Positions 47,853 to 57,102 of a stretch of DNA of 64,000 nucleotides are shown piece by piece. Made by a program: the position numbers and the translations under genes. The notes under the pieces are model-generated. The model did not search any database. It was not told the DNA's origin and saw only the letters and a program-made list of their open reading frames with translations. Source of the stretch: Halosolutus gelatinilyticus (lineage in GTDB: Archaea; Halobacteriota; Halobacteria; Halobacteriales; Natrialbaceae). The stretch lies in NCBI RefSeq assembly GCF_023028105.1, contig NZ_CP095491.1, positions 3,286,001 to 3,350,000 on the forward strand, read 5' to 3'. Numbering within the stretch: position 1 is the first letter of the stretch; every line of letters starts with the position of its first letter.

Positions 47853-48485
47853 ATGGCAGATTCGGATATCGAAACCGCAGTAACTCGCGCACTCGAGGAT
47901 GCGCCCGATCGGAACTTCACCGAGACGGTAGACCTCGCGATCAATCTGCGCGACCTTGACCTGAACGAACCGTCGAACCGTGTTGACGAGTCCGTCGTCC
48001 TGCCGTCCGGAACCGGCCAGGAGACACAGATCGTCGTCATCGCCGAGGGAGAAACCGCCGTCCGCGCCGAAGAGGTTGCGGACCAGGTGCTCTCGGAGGA
48101 CGACGTGGCCGATCTGGACGACGACGAGGCCAAAGACCTCGCAGACGAGACGGACTTCTTCATCGCCGAAGAGGCGATAATGCAAGACATCGCCCGGCAC
48201 CTGGGTACCATCCTCGGTCCCCGGGGGAAGATGCCGGACCCGCTCTCGCCAGACGAGGACGTCATCGAGACCGTCAACCGGCTCAAGAACACCGTGCAGA
48301 TCCGCTCTCGCGACCGCCGCACGTTCCACACGCGCGTCGGCGCGGAGGACATGGGCGCCGAGGAGATCGCCGACAACATCGACGTCATCCTCCGGCGCCT
48401 GCACGCCGATCTCGAGAAGGGCCCCCAGAACATCGACTCCGTCTACGTGAAGACGACGATGGGCCCGTCCGTGGAGGTGGCCTAA
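47853..48485 (+). CDS. rpl1: 50S ribosomal protein L1
   Basis: 210 residues. Archaeal L1: [31 protein letters not shown] (rRNA-binding), [30 protein letters not shown], and the carboxyl [14 protein letters not shown]. It forms the L1 stalk at the ribosomal E site and probably represses its own mRNA through the leader. Preceded by a strong GGAGGTGA ribosome site. First gene of a three-gene operon. Confidence 0.97.
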   Translation: MADSDIETAVTRALEDAPDRNFTETVDLAINLRDLDLNEPSNRVDESVVLPSGTGQETQIVVIAEGETAVRAEEVADQVLSEDDVADLDDDEAKDLADETDFFIAEEAIMQDIARHLGTILGPRGKMPDPLSPDEDVIETVNRLKNTVQIRSRDRRTFHTRVGAEDMGAEEIADNIDVILRRLHADLEKGPQNIDSVYVKTTMGPSVEVA

Positions 48486-48486
48486 C

Positions 48487-49524
48487 ATGAGCGCAGAGGC
48501 CGAACGCAAGACCGAGAACCTTCCTCAGTGGAAGAAAGAGGAGGTCGGTGAGCTCGCCGACCTGATCGACGACTACGAGAGCATCGGGGTCGTCGGGATC
48601 GCCGGAATTCCGTCGAAGCAGCTCCAGGACATGCGCCGCGGCCTCCACGGCACGGCCGAGTTGCGCGTCAGCCGTAACACGCTGCAGGTCCGCGCGCTGG
48701 AGGCGGCCGACCTCGGAGAGCTCGTCGACCACGTCGACGGGCAGGTCGGTCTGGTCGCGACGGACGATAACCCCTTCACGCTCTACAAGGAACTCGAGGC
48801 GTCGAAGACGCCCGCACCGATCAACGAGGGCGAGGTCGCCCCGAACGAGATCGTCATCCCCGAGGGTGACACCGGGGTCGATCCCGGCCCGTTCGTCGGC
48901 GAGCTCCAGCAGATCGGAGCGAACGCGCGCATCGAGGACGGTTCGATTCAGGTTATGGAGGACTCGACGGTGCTGGAAGCCGGCGAGGAAGTCTCTGCGG
49001 ACCTGGCGAACGTCCTCAACGAGCTCGGAATCGAGCCCAAGGAAGTCGGGCTCGACCTGCGCGCCGTCGTCGCCGACGGCGTGCTCTTCGACCCCGAGGA
49101 CCTCGACATCGACATCGAGGCCTACGAGAGCGACGTCGCGACGGCCGCCGCTCGCGCCCGGAACCTCTCCGTCAACGCGAGCTACCCGACCGAAGCGACC
49201 GCGCCCACGCTCATCGCGAAGGCCACGGGCGAGGCCAAGAGCCTCGGCCTGCACGCCGCGATCGAGGACGAAGACCTGATGCCGGACCTCGTCAGCAAGG
49301 CCGACGCGCAGCTGCGCGCGCTCGCGGCCCGGATCGACGACGAGGAGGCCCTGCCTGAGGAACTGCAGGACGTCGAGGCGCCCGCCGCCGAACCGGCGGC
49401 CGCCGAGGACGAAGACGAATCGGACGATGAACAGGACGACGCCGAGGCCGACGACGCCGACACCGACGATGACGACGAAGACGACGGTGACGGCGCCGAA
49501 GGGCTCGGCGCGATGTTCGGATAA
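48487..49524 (+). CDS. rpl10: 50S ribosomal protein L10 (P0)
   Basis: 345 residues. Begins one base after the L1 stop. N-terminal rRNA-binding domain ([44 protein letters not shown]), a central insertion domain typical of archaeal P0, helical L12-docking region, and an acidic tail ending GLGAMFG, the same motif as L12. It anchors several L12 dimers on the stalk. Confidence 0.97.
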   Translation: MSAEAERKTENLPQWKKEEVGELADLIDDYESIGVVGIAGIPSKQLQDMRRGLHGTAELRVSRNTLQVRALEAADLGELVDHVDGQVGLVATDDNPFTLYKELEASKTPAPINEGEVAPNEIVIPEGDTGVDPGPFVGELQQIGANARIEDGSIQVMEDSTVLEAGEEVSADLANVLNELGIEPKEVGLDLRAVVADGVLFDPEDLDIDIEAYESDVATAAARARNLSVNASYPTEATAPTLIAKATGEAKSLGLHAAIEDEDLMPDLVSKADAQLRALAARIDDEEALPEELQDVEAPAAEPAAAEDEDESDDEQDDAEADDADTDDDDEDDGDGAEGLGAMFG

Positions 49525-49545
49525 CCACCACCGGAGGAGATTACA

Positions 49546-49884
49546 ATGGAATACGTTTACGCTGCACTCATCCTGAACGAAACGGGCGAAGAGATCAACG
49601 AAGACAACCTGACCGACGTGCTCGACGCTGCCGGCGTCGACGTCGAAGAGTCCCGCGTCAAGGCGCTCGTCGCCGCGCTCGAGGACGTCGACATCGACGA
49701 GGCCGTCTCCGAGGCCGCCGCCGTCCCCGCCGGCGGTGCCGCCGCAGGTGGTGCCGCGGCCGGCGGCGAAGACGAGGAAGAGGCCGAAGAGACCAGCGAC
49801 GTCCCGGACACGACGGACGAGGACGAAGACGACGACGAAGACGACGACGCCGGCGGCGAGGGCCTCGGCGAGCTCTTCGGCTAA
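49546..49884 (+). CDS. rpl12: 50S ribosomal protein L12 (P1)
   Basis: 112 residues. N-terminal dimerisation domain [45 protein letters not shown], an Ala/Gly hinge ([15 protein letters not shown]), and an acidic tail ending GLGELFG that contacts translation factors. A GGAGGA ribosome site precedes it at 49531-49536. Last gene of the L1-L10-L12 operon. Confidence 0.97.
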   Translation: MEYVYAALILNETGEEINEDNLTDVLDAAGVDVEESRVKALVAALEDVDIDEAVSEAAAVPAGGAAAGGAAAGGEDEEEAEETSDVPDTTDEDEDDDEDDDAGGEGLGELFG

Positions 49885-49978
49885 GTCGGTTCGCGACGAA
49901 CTGGACCGATTCGACACCGATTTCTTTCGACGGCAGTTCACCAGCAGTTACTTCTCTCCCCCGTTCGATCGCACGGTC

Positions 49979-50677
49979 ATGACGATCGCCGTCTACTTCG
50001 ATCTCGACGGGACGCTCTGTTCGTACACCCGGCCGTTCGACGAGCAGTTCGCGGCGACCGTCGAACCGTACGGGACGCCGACGGACGACGCCTACGAGGT
50101 GTACGTCGATCGGCTGTTCGAGGCGCTCGGTAACTGCGAGTCCGATCCGTACCGCCGGGCGTTCGAGGCCGTCGCGGAGACGATCGATCTGGATGCGACG
50201 CCGGCGACGCTCGCGCGCGATCACTGCGAGACGGAACTCGACGCGACGGCCGTGCCGGCGGACGCGAAACTCGTGTTCGAACGCGTGGCGGAGACGAACC
50301 CGACGGGGATCCTGACGAACGGCGACGGCGCCCAACAGCGGGCGAAAATCGATCGACACGGCCTCGACGACCTGGTGGACGAGGTGATCGTCTCGAACGA
50401 CGCCGGTGCGCGAAAGCCCGATCGGCGGATCTTCGACCTCGCGCGCGAGCGACTTCCGGCCGACGACCACGTCTACGTCGGCGACACGTACGAGGAGGAT
50501 ATCGTCGGCGCGCGATCGGCCGGCTTTCGGACGGTGTACGTGGCCGACGATCGGGGTGAAGACCCCGTCGAGACCGGCGCCGCTGACGCGGTCGCGTCGA
50601 GCGTCGACGACCTGCTCGATCCGAGCGCGCTCCCCGAGGCGATCCAGGAGCCGTTCGCGCCGTCGAACCCGAAGTAG
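49979..50677 (+). CDS. HAD-superfamily hydrolase
   Basis: 232 residues from ATG 49979. Motif I YFDLDGTLCSYTRPF (nucleophile Asp), a helical cap, ILTNGDGAQQRAKIDRHGLDD (motif II), ARKPDRRIFDLA (motif III Lys) and VYVGDTYEEDIVGARSAGFRTVYV (motif IV). Haloacid-dehalogenase/phosphoglycolate-type fold; substrate unknown. Follows the stalk operon on the same strand but with its own promoter likely. Confidence 0.88.
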   Translation: MTIAVYFDLDGTLCSYTRPFDEQFAATVEPYGTPTDDAYEVYVDRLFEALGNCESDPYRRAFEAVAETIDLDATPATLARDHCETELDATAVPADAKLVFERVAETNPTGILTNGDGAQQRAKIDRHGLDDLVDEVIVSNDAGARKPDRRIFDLARERLPADDHVYVGDTYEEDIVGARSAGFRTVYVADDRGEDPVETGAADAVASSVDDLLDPSALPEAIQEPFAPSNPK

Positions 50678-50746
50678 AGATCCGCCTCGCGACCCGCACG
50701 ACCTGCACCCTCGAGTTTAAACCACAGGCCGCGGCCAGAGGCAGCG

Positions 50747-51994
50747 ATGGCCGCCGCATCCGCGTCGATCGAGGTCGTTGCCGAGCCGCGGCTGGCGCTC
50801 CAACTCCTGGCGTGGATCCTCGCGGGAACGGTCCTGGGGGGTTGCAGCGGGCTCGTTCCCGGCCTGCACGCGAACAACTTCGCCCTCCTGCTCGCGGGCG
50901 CGGCGCCGTCGGTTCCCGGCCCGCCGCTGTTCGTCGGTTGCGCGATGCTCGCCGCTGGCGTCGTCCACACGTTCCTCAACGCCGTCCCCGCGATGGCGCT
51001 CGGCGTGCCCGACGCGGAGATGGCTGTCACCGCGCTCCCCGGCCACCGGCTGGTGATCGAGGGCCGCGGCTACGAAGCCGTTCGCCTGTCGGCGGTGGGG
51101 AGCCTGCTGGCCGTCCTCGCGGCGATACCGCTGGCGATCCCCGTAACGTGGGCCATGACCGCGGCGTATCCGACGATCCGATCGTCCTTACCGCTCCTGC
51201 TGACGATGGTCGTCGTCGCGCTCGTCGCCGCGGAGCGATCGTGGCGCGCCCGCGTGGGCGGACTGCTCTCCTTCGCCCTCGCCGCCGGACTCGGTGCGCT
51301 CACGCTCGATCTCTCGCCCGACGCGCCGCTCGACGCCGGCGGGATGCTCGCGCCGCTGTTCGCCGGATTGTTCGGCGCGCCCGTCTTGCTCGACGCGATC
51401 CGTGGCGGCGGCATCCCGGTCCAGGACGGAGCGGCGATCGCGCTTCCCCGCCGTGCGGTCGTCGTCACGGCCGTCGCCGGCGCGTTCGCGGGAGCGATCG
51501 TCGGCTACATCCCGGGAATTTCCGCCGCGATCGCCGCGGTCGCGGTCCTCGTCGTCGTCCCCGCGGACGCCGGCGATCGGGGATATATCGTCGCGACGAG
51601 CGGCGTCGATACGGCTAACACGATCTTCGCCCTGTTCGCGCTGGTCGCGATCGGCCAGCCCCGGACGGGCGTGATGGTCGCCTTCGAGAGCGTGAACGCG
51701 CCGCTTAAACTCCCCGTGTTGCTCGCGGCCGTCGCGCTCGCGGGGCTGATCGGGTTCGTGCTCGTGTGCACGCTCGGGGACGCGTATCTGGAACTCGTCG
51801 GGCGGCTGTCGTACCGGAAGATTTCGGGTACCGTGCTGGGGCTGCTCGTCGTGCTCTCGTACCTGTTCACTGGCCCGCTCGGCGTGCTCGTCTTCGGCGC
51901 GGCGGCGGCGATCGGGATGGTTCCGGTTCGATTGCGTGCTCGCCGCGTCCACCTGATGGGGGTGTTGATCGGGCCGCTGCTGTTCGGTCGCTAA
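50747..51994 (+). CDS. TctA-like (DUF112) integral membrane permease
   Basis: 415 residues, about eleven or twelve hydrophobic segments. Two glycine-rich hairpins of the tripartite tricarboxylate transporter large subunit are visible: GGCSGLVPGLHANNFALLL near the start and IVGYIPGISAAIAAVAVL in the second half. No TctB or TctC homologue is nearby, as is usual for archaeal members, which may work alone. Substrate unknown. Confidence 0.82.
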   Translation: MAAASASIEVVAEPRLALQLLAWILAGTVLGGCSGLVPGLHANNFALLLAGAAPSVPGPPLFVGCAMLAAGVVHTFLNAVPAMALGVPDAEMAVTALPGHRLVIEGRGYEAVRLSAVGSLLAVLAAIPLAIPVTWAMTAAYPTIRSSLPLLLTMVVVALVAAERSWRARVGGLLSFALAAGLGALTLDLSPDAPLDAGGMLAPLFAGLFGAPVLLDAIRGGGIPVQDGAAIALPRRAVVVTAVAGAFAGAIVGYIPGISAAIAAVAVLVVVPADAGDRGYIVATSGVDTANTIFALFALVAIGQPRTGVMVAFESVNAPLKLPVLLAAVALAGLIGFVLVCTLGDAYLELVGRLSYRKISGTVLGLLVVLSYLFTGPLGVLVFGAAAAIGMVPVRLRARRVHLMGVLIGPLLFGR

Positions 51995-52089
51995 CCCGAT
52001 ACAAAAGAGCGCTTCGCCCCGACTGCGCGTGCGAATATCACGCGAACTCTTTTGAGCGGATTCGGTGTAGAGGAAGGCGATCGTTTCAA

Positions 52090-52896
52090 ATGGTTAACGC
52101 GACTATCGACGTTATCGACCGCGGCGGACTGGAGTGCGATCAGAACTACATGGTGGAGGGTCAGACGCTCGGGACGAAAGCGGAGCCGAACCCCGATCTC
52201 GACTACGAGGAGATCCCGGTCTGGAACCTCGTCATCGATCATCCGGAGGGGACGATCCTCTGGGACACCGGCTCGCACCACGACGCCCTCGACGGCCACT
52301 GGCCGGAGGCGCTGGCGCAGGCGTTCTATCCGCACGACGCCCACGAGCACCGACTCGACGACGACTTAGAGCGGGCGGGCTACGACCTCGACGACATCGA
52401 CTACGTGTTCCAGACGCACTTGCACCTCGATCACGCCGGCGGCCTGGAGTTCTTCGACGGGACCGACGTCCCCGTCTTCGTCCACGAGAAGGAGATCAAG
52501 TACGCCTACTACAGCGCCAAGACGGAGAAGGGAAGCGGCGCGTACATCCTCGACGACTTCGATCACGGCCTGAACTGGCGAGTACTACACCGCGACTGCG
52601 AGCAGCACTTCGAGGATCTCGAGTTCGTCCGATTTCCCGGCCACACCCCGGGGCTGACGGGGACGGTGATCCACCTCGACGACGAGGGTACGATCGTCTT
52701 CACGGGCGATCAGGTGTACAAAGCCCCCAACTACGAGGACGAGGCGCCGCTCGGGGCGAACCTCCTCTGGGGTAAGACGGAGTGGCGCGAGAGCCTGCGC
52801 CGGATCAAGTCGATCGAACGCCGTCACGACGCGACGGTGGTGTACGGTCACGACGCGGGCCAGTTCGAGGAGATCCGGGACGGGTGGGGACGATGA
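52090..52896 (+). CDS. Metallo-beta-lactamase-fold lactonase (AHL lactonase family)
   Basis: 268 residues from ATG 52090. The di-zinc motif is TTHxHxDH-like: QTHLHLDHAGGLEFF (His110, His112, Asp114, His115), with LWDTGSHHDAL before it, RFPGHTPG, FTGDQVY and the C-terminal VYGHD. The family opens lactone rings including acyl-homoserine lactones. It is translationally coupled (ATGA overlap) to an iron alcohol dehydrogenase, suggesting a catabolic lactone pathway rather than signalling. Confidence 0.88.
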   Translation: MVNATIDVIDRGGLECDQNYMVEGQTLGTKAEPNPDLDYEEIPVWNLVIDHPEGTILWDTGSHHDALDGHWPEALAQAFYPHDAHEHRLDDDLERAGYDLDDIDYVFQTHLHLDHAGGLEFFDGTDVPVFVHEKEIKYAYYSAKTEKGSGAYILDDFDHGLNWRVLHRDCEQHFEDLEFVRFPGHTPGLTGTVIHLDDEGTIVFTGDQVYKAPNYEDEAPLGANLLWGKTEWRESLRRIKSIERRHDATVVYGHDAGQFEEIRDGWGR

Positions 52897-54206
52897 GCTA
52901 CGAGCGGTCGGTTTCCGCATCCGAACACGAACTCGAACCGGAGACCGTCTGGCACCTCCAGTTGCCCCAGCTCCGAGTGGGTCGCGACTCGGTCGAAGAG
53001 CTGGGATACCAGCTCGCGGATCTCGGGGTCGAAGACGGCGCCCGCGGCCTGCTCGTCACGGACGAGACGCTCGCCGACATCGGCCACGTCGATCGGGTGA
53101 CCGATAACCTGGAGGACGCCGGCTACGACGTGACCGTCTGGGACGACGCCGAACGCGAGCCGTCGATCGAGAACGTCGACTCCTGTATCGAGTTCGTCCG
53201 CGAAACCGGGGACGGGGAGGGGTACGACTTCTACGTCGGCTTCGGCGGCGGCAGCTGTATCGACGTGGCCAAGACGACGCGCGCGGTGATCGCGAACGGC
53301 GGCGAGGTGCTCGATTACGTCGCGGAGCCGACCGGCGGCGGGGAGCCGCTGACCGAGTCCGGCCCGCCGCTCGTCCTCATGCCGACCACGGCCGGCACGG
53401 GCGCCGAGATCTCGCCCGTCGCGATCCTCTCGGTGGAGGAGAAGGACATTAAGGAAGGGATCTCGAGCAACCACATTCGGGCCGACGCGGCGGTCCTCGA
53501 CCCGGCGTTCACCACGACGCTCCCGCCCGAGATGACGGCCAAGACGGCCATGGACGCCCTCGGACACGCCATCGAAGGCTACACGACCCACCGGTACGAT
53601 GACCTCCTCAGGCCGACCGACCCGAGCGAACGACCGGTCTACGCCGGCCGCACGGGGCTCACCGAGATGTTCTCCGAGAGGGCTATTCGCCTGCTCTCGA
53701 ACAACGTCCGGACGGCCACCCACAACGGTGACGATCTCGACGCTCGATCGGCGATGCTCAAGGGCGCGCTCTTCGGCGCGATCGCGGGTTTGACGGCCGG
53801 CGCAAGCCTCTGTCACGCGATGGCCTACCCGGTCGGGAACCGCTATCACACGTACCACGGGGAGACGATCGCGGTGCTGACGCCGGCGAGCACGCTCGGG
53901 TACAACGCCGCGAGCGATCCCGAACGATTCGTCGAGGTCGGCCGGATGCTCGGCGCGGACGTCGGCGGGAAGAGCTCCAGAGACGCCGCAGACGAAGTAA
54001 AGCGGGAGTACATCCGCCTCCAGCAGGACTTGAACGTGATCCCGAGCGGGCTGTACGACCTCGCCGGCATTACCGAGGAGGACGTCGACTGGCTCGCGAC
54101 CCAGACCGTCGAGACCCAGCAGCGACTGCTCCGCTGCAATCCGCGTCCGGTGACGAAAGAAGACGTCGTGGACATCTTCCGGGACGCCCTGTACAACTGG
54201 GAGTGA
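52893..54206 (+). CDS. Iron-containing alcohol dehydrogenase
   Basis: 437 residues from ATG 52893. NAD site YVGFGGGSCIDVAKT; LMPTTAGTGAEISP; metal ligands in AAVLDPAF (Asp), DALGHAIEGYTTH (His), LCHAMAYPVGNRYHTYHGE (His, His). The family reduces aldehydes or oxidises alcohols and hydroxy acids such as 4-hydroxybutyrate. It overlaps the lactonase stop by four bases, so the two probably act in sequence on a lactone and its hydroxy acid. Confidence 0.9.
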   Translation: MSYERSVSASEHELEPETVWHLQLPQLRVGRDSVEELGYQLADLGVEDGARGLLVTDETLADIGHVDRVTDNLEDAGYDVTVWDDAEREPSIENVDSCIEFVRETGDGEGYDFYVGFGGGSCIDVAKTTRAVIANGGEVLDYVAEPTGGGEPLTESGPPLVLMPTTAGTGAEISPVAILSVEEKDIKEGISSNHIRADAAVLDPAFTTTLPPEMTAKTAMDALGHAIEGYTTHRYDDLLRPTDPSERPVYAGRTGLTEMFSERAIRLLSNNVRTATHNGDDLDARSAMLKGALFGAIAGLTAGASLCHAMAYPVGNRYHTYHGETIAVLTPASTLGYNAASDPERFVEVGRMLGADVGGKSSRDAADEVKREYIRLQQDLNVIPSGLYDLAGITEEDVDWLATQTVETQQRLLRCNPRPVTKEDVVDIFRDALYNWE

Positions 54207-54229
54207 CCGTCGCGACGCGATCGATCGGT

Positions 54230-55057
54230 TCAGTCGCCGTTCCGGGAAGCGGCGACGACTCGGCGCACGCGGTCCTCCGAAACCGGATTCGTCGTCTCGC
54301 CGGCCGCTTTGAGCGCCGTGCCGACGATCGCGCCGTCCGCGCCGGCCGCGAAGCACTCGCCGATCGTTTCGGCGGTCACGCCGCTGCCGACGAACACGGG
54401 GGCCGATCGGTCGACGTTCGAGAGCGCGTCGGCGACCCGTTCGACGTCCTCGAGCACGGTTTCGTCGCCCGTGCCCGATCCGGAGACGATCACGCCGTCG
54501 GCCCGGCCGCGTTCGACGGTCTCGATCGCCGCCCGTTCGATATCGTCCGCGCCGATCGGGGCAGCGTGCTTGACGTGGACGTCGGCGAGGATCGCGACCG
54601 GCGCGTCGATCCGATCGCGGAGGCGAACGGTTTCGTGCGCTCGGCCCTCGATGAGGCCCTGGTCAGTCGCGGCCGCGCCGACGTGGACGTTCGCCCGCAC
54701 GAACTCGGCGTCGGCCGCGGCGGCGATCGAGAGCGCCGCCGCCGCGTCGTTTCTGAGGACGTTGACCCCGACGGGGACGTCGACAGCGTCGGTCAGGTCG
54801 GTCGCGAGCGCCGTCAGCTCCGTCACGACGTGCGTCGGAACGTTGTCGGGGTAGAACGGCGCGTCGCCGAAGTTCTCGACGATGAGGCCGTCGACACCGC
54901 CGTCCACCAGCCGGCGGGCGTCTTCGAGCATCCGGGTGCGGACGGCGTCTCGATCGCCGTCCCACGCCGGCGCGCCCGGCAACGGCGGCAGGTGTACCAT
55001 GCCGACGACCGGGCGATCGGCGTCGAACAGCGACTCGAGTCGAGGGATCGTGACCAT
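54230..55057 (-). CDS. BtpA/SgcQ family TIM-barrel protein
   Basis: 275 residues from ATG 55057. Opening VVGMVHLPPLPGAPAWDGD, then GVDGLIVENFGDAPFYPDNVP, VGVNVLRNDAAAALSIA, FVRANVHVGA and GVIVSGSGTGDETVLEDV, all typical of BtpA/SgcQ. BtpA affects photosystem I stability in cyanobacteria; SgcQ is a sugar-associated protein. The archaeal role is unknown; a TIM-barrel enzyme is likely. Convergent with the Fe-ADH gene and divergent from the OYE gene. Confidence 0.88.
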   Translation of the reverse strand: MVTIPRLESLFDADRPVVGMVHLPPLPGAPAWDGDRDAVRTRMLEDARRLVDGGVDGLIVENFGDAPFYPDNVPTHVVTELTALATDLTDAVDVPVGVNVLRNDAAAALSIAAAADAEFVRANVHVGAAATDQGLIEGRAHETVRLRDRIDAPVAILADVHVKHAAPIGADDIERAAIETVERGRADGVIVSGSGTGDETVLEDVERVADALSNVDRSAPVFVGSGVTAETIGECFAAGADGAIVGTALKAAGETTNPVSEDRVRRVVAASRNGD

Positions 55058-55216
55058 ACGCTCGCTGGGAACGCGATCGACATAGGCGTGTCCGGTTCCG
55101 ATCGCCGGGTTCGATCCGGCCGTCGGAACGTCGTATTCGACCCAGCCGAGGCGCCGAGCCGGCAATCCCCTCCTCGTTCACGAACGTTTACCCGTCGCCG
55201 TCACAACCCCAGAGCG

Positions 55217-56302
55217 ATGCCAGAGCTGCTCTCTCCGCTACCGCTTCGCGATCTCGAGGTGCCGAACCGCATCGCCGTCTCGCCGATGTGCCAGTACTCC
55301 TGCGATCGCGACGGCCTCGCGACGGAGTGGCACCGCGTCCACCTCGGCAGCCGCGCCGTCGGGGGCGCCGGAATCGTGATGACGGAGGCCACCGCGGTGA
55401 GCCCTCGCGGTCGGATCTCCGCTCACGACCTCGGTATCTGGAGCGACGAGCACGCGGCCGCGCTCGAACCGATCGCTGAGTTCGTTCGCGACCAGGGAGC
55501 GGTGCCGGCGATTCAACTCGCCCACGCAGGTCACAAGGCGAGCAAGACCCGGCCGTGGGAGGGGAACGTCCCCCTTCCTCCCGACGACGAGCGGGGCTGG
55601 GAAGTCCTCTCGCCGTCGCCCGACGCCTACCCGCCATTCGACGGCGATCGACCCGCGATGAAAAAAGCCGACGCGGACGATATCCAGGGCGTGATCGACC
55701 GCTACCGGGCGGCGGCCGAGCGATCACTCGACGCGGGCTTTCGGATCGCCGAGGTCCACGCGGCCCACGGTTACCTTCTCCACGAGTTCCTCTCGCCGGT
55801 GACGAACCGCCGCGAGGACGACCACGGCGGCAGCTTCGAGGACCGATCGCGGCTGGTCCGTGAGGTGACCGCGGCGGTTCGTGACGTCTGGCCCGACGAC
55901 TGGCCCGTCTTCGTCCGCATCTCCGGCACCGACTGGCTCGACGATCGGGAGTCGTGGGATATCGAGGATTCGGCCCGGCTCGCGGGCGATCTCGCGGCGC
56001 TGGGCGCGGACCTGATCGACGTCAGTTCGGGCGGCGTCCACCCCGACCAGGCGCCGCCCGTCGGCCCGAACTACCAGGTGCCGCTCGCCGAAGAGATCCG
56101 CGATCGGACGGATGTCGCGGTCGGCGCCGTCGGCGGGATCACCGAACCCGAGCAGGCCGACGCGTTGATTCGCAACGGCCGGGCGGACCTCGTTCTCGTC
56201 GGACGGGAGTTCCTCCGCGATCCATACTTCGGGTTGCGCGCGAACGACACCCTCGACGGCGACGGCGAGTGGCCGATCCAGTACCGCCGTGCCGTTCGCT
56301 GA
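55217..56302 (+). CDS. Old yellow enzyme-type NADH:flavin oxidoreductase (YqjM-like)
   Basis: 361 residues from ATG 55217. FMN-binding barrel of the YqjM class: NRIAVSPMCQYSCDRDGLATEWHRVHLGSRAVGGAGIVMTEA, IQLAHAGHKAS, FRIAEVHAAHGYLLHEFLSPVTNRREDDHGGSFEDR (His pair and Tyr), VGAVGGI and DLVLVGREFLRDP. Reduces alpha,beta-unsaturated carbonyl compounds with NAD(P)H. Substrate not assignable. Confidence 0.9.
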   Translation: MPELLSPLPLRDLEVPNRIAVSPMCQYSCDRDGLATEWHRVHLGSRAVGGAGIVMTEATAVSPRGRISAHDLGIWSDEHAAALEPIAEFVRDQGAVPAIQLAHAGHKASKTRPWEGNVPLPPDDERGWEVLSPSPDAYPPFDGDRPAMKKADADDIQGVIDRYRAAAERSLDAGFRIAEVHAAHGYLLHEFLSPVTNRREDDHGGSFEDRSRLVREVTAAVRDVWPDDWPVFVRISGTDWLDDRESWDIEDSARLAGDLAALGADLIDVSSGGVHPDQAPPVGPNYQVPLAEEIRDRTDVAVGAVGGITEPEQADALIRNGRADLVLVGREFLRDPYFGLRANDTLDGDGEWPIQYRRAVR

Positions 56303-56335
56303 TCGCGATCGATCGCCAGTAGTTTCGCTATGCGC

Positions 56336-56947
56336 CTACTCGTCGCGCCACTTGATCGAACAGCCCTGCGAGGGCTTCCACTCGAGATCGACTGACTCGC
56401 CGGCGAGCACGGACTCGATCGCCTCTCGGATATGGAACCGGGTCGGTTCGTCTTCGGGGTTCAGAGCGTCGTCGAGACGGCCCTGGTAGGCGAGCCGAAA
56501 CTCCCCGTCGTCGTCTCGCGGCTCCGCCGGTCGACTATCCGCGGCGCGTGGCGCCGCGCTGTTCTCGAACAGGAAGGGGTCGGGCGTGCACACCGCGCCG
56601 TATTCCCTGGCGACGTCCTGGCTCTCGTCGCGCAGGTATGCGTCGTACTGGATCGTGCCGTCCTCGACGTACTCCCGCATCTTCTCGAACGAGTCGTCGG
56701 GGTACTCCTCGGCGTCGTTGGCGTTGATCCCGACGACCGCCACGTCGTCGTACTCCGCCGCGAGGTCGTTTAGCAGGTCGAACTTCGCCTTCGCGTACGG
56801 GCAGTGGTTACAGGTGAAAACCAGCAACAGCGCCTCGTTGTCGGCGAAGTGCTCGAGCGCGTACGTCTCGCCGTCGGTGCCCTCGAGCTCGAACTCGGGC
56901 GCCGCGTCGCCGGCGTCGAGTTCGGTCTCGGATTCTTGCAGGACCAT
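56336..56947 (-). CDS. Thioredoxin-fold redoxin with an in-frame palindromic insertion
   Basis: 203 residues. AhpC/Redoxin-type domain: AAPEFELEGTDGETYALEHF, VFTCNHCPYAKAKFDLL (CxxC, Cys46 and Cys49), VVGINANDAEEYPDDSFEKM and GAVCTPDPFLF. Similar to the thioredoxin-family CNHCPY group often annotated as peroxiredoxin-like. Between DPFLFEN and FRLAYQGRLDD a polar stretch (SAAPRAADSRPAEPRDDDG) is encoded by the palindromic element at 56515-56558; homologues normally have a short loop here. Confidence 0.85.
   Translation of the reverse strand: MVLQESETELDAGDAAPEFELEGTDGETYALEHFADNEALLLVFTCNHCPYAKAKFDLLNDLAAEYDDVAVVGINANDAEEYPDDSFEKMREYVEDGTIQYDAYLRDESQDVAREYGAVCTPDPFLFENSAAPRAADSRPAEPRDDDGEFRLAYQGRLDDALNPEDEPTRFHIREAIESVLAGESVDLEWKPSQGCSIKWRDE
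56515..56558 (-). repeat. Hairpin-plus-tail palindromic element in the redoxin gene
   Basis: Gene sense: perfect stem CGCGGCGC, loop CAC, GCGCCGCG (56558-56540); spacer GATAG; tail TCGACCGGCGGAG then CCGCGAG ending at 56515. It aligns without gaps over 44 bases with the methyltransferase copy (33 identities), including compensatory base-pair changes in the stem. Confidence 0.82.
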
Positions 56948-57102
56948 ATCTGACGCGTTCCGCGTCCGTTCCCGTAAGGACTCCGTTCTGCGCCCGGGCT
57001 TGCCGGGTTCGATCTGCCTACCTTCCCCGATCGACCCGCACCCGATCGCGAACCCGGTACCGACGGCCCACCTATTTGTACTCCTAGTAATATCGGTGTG
57101 GT

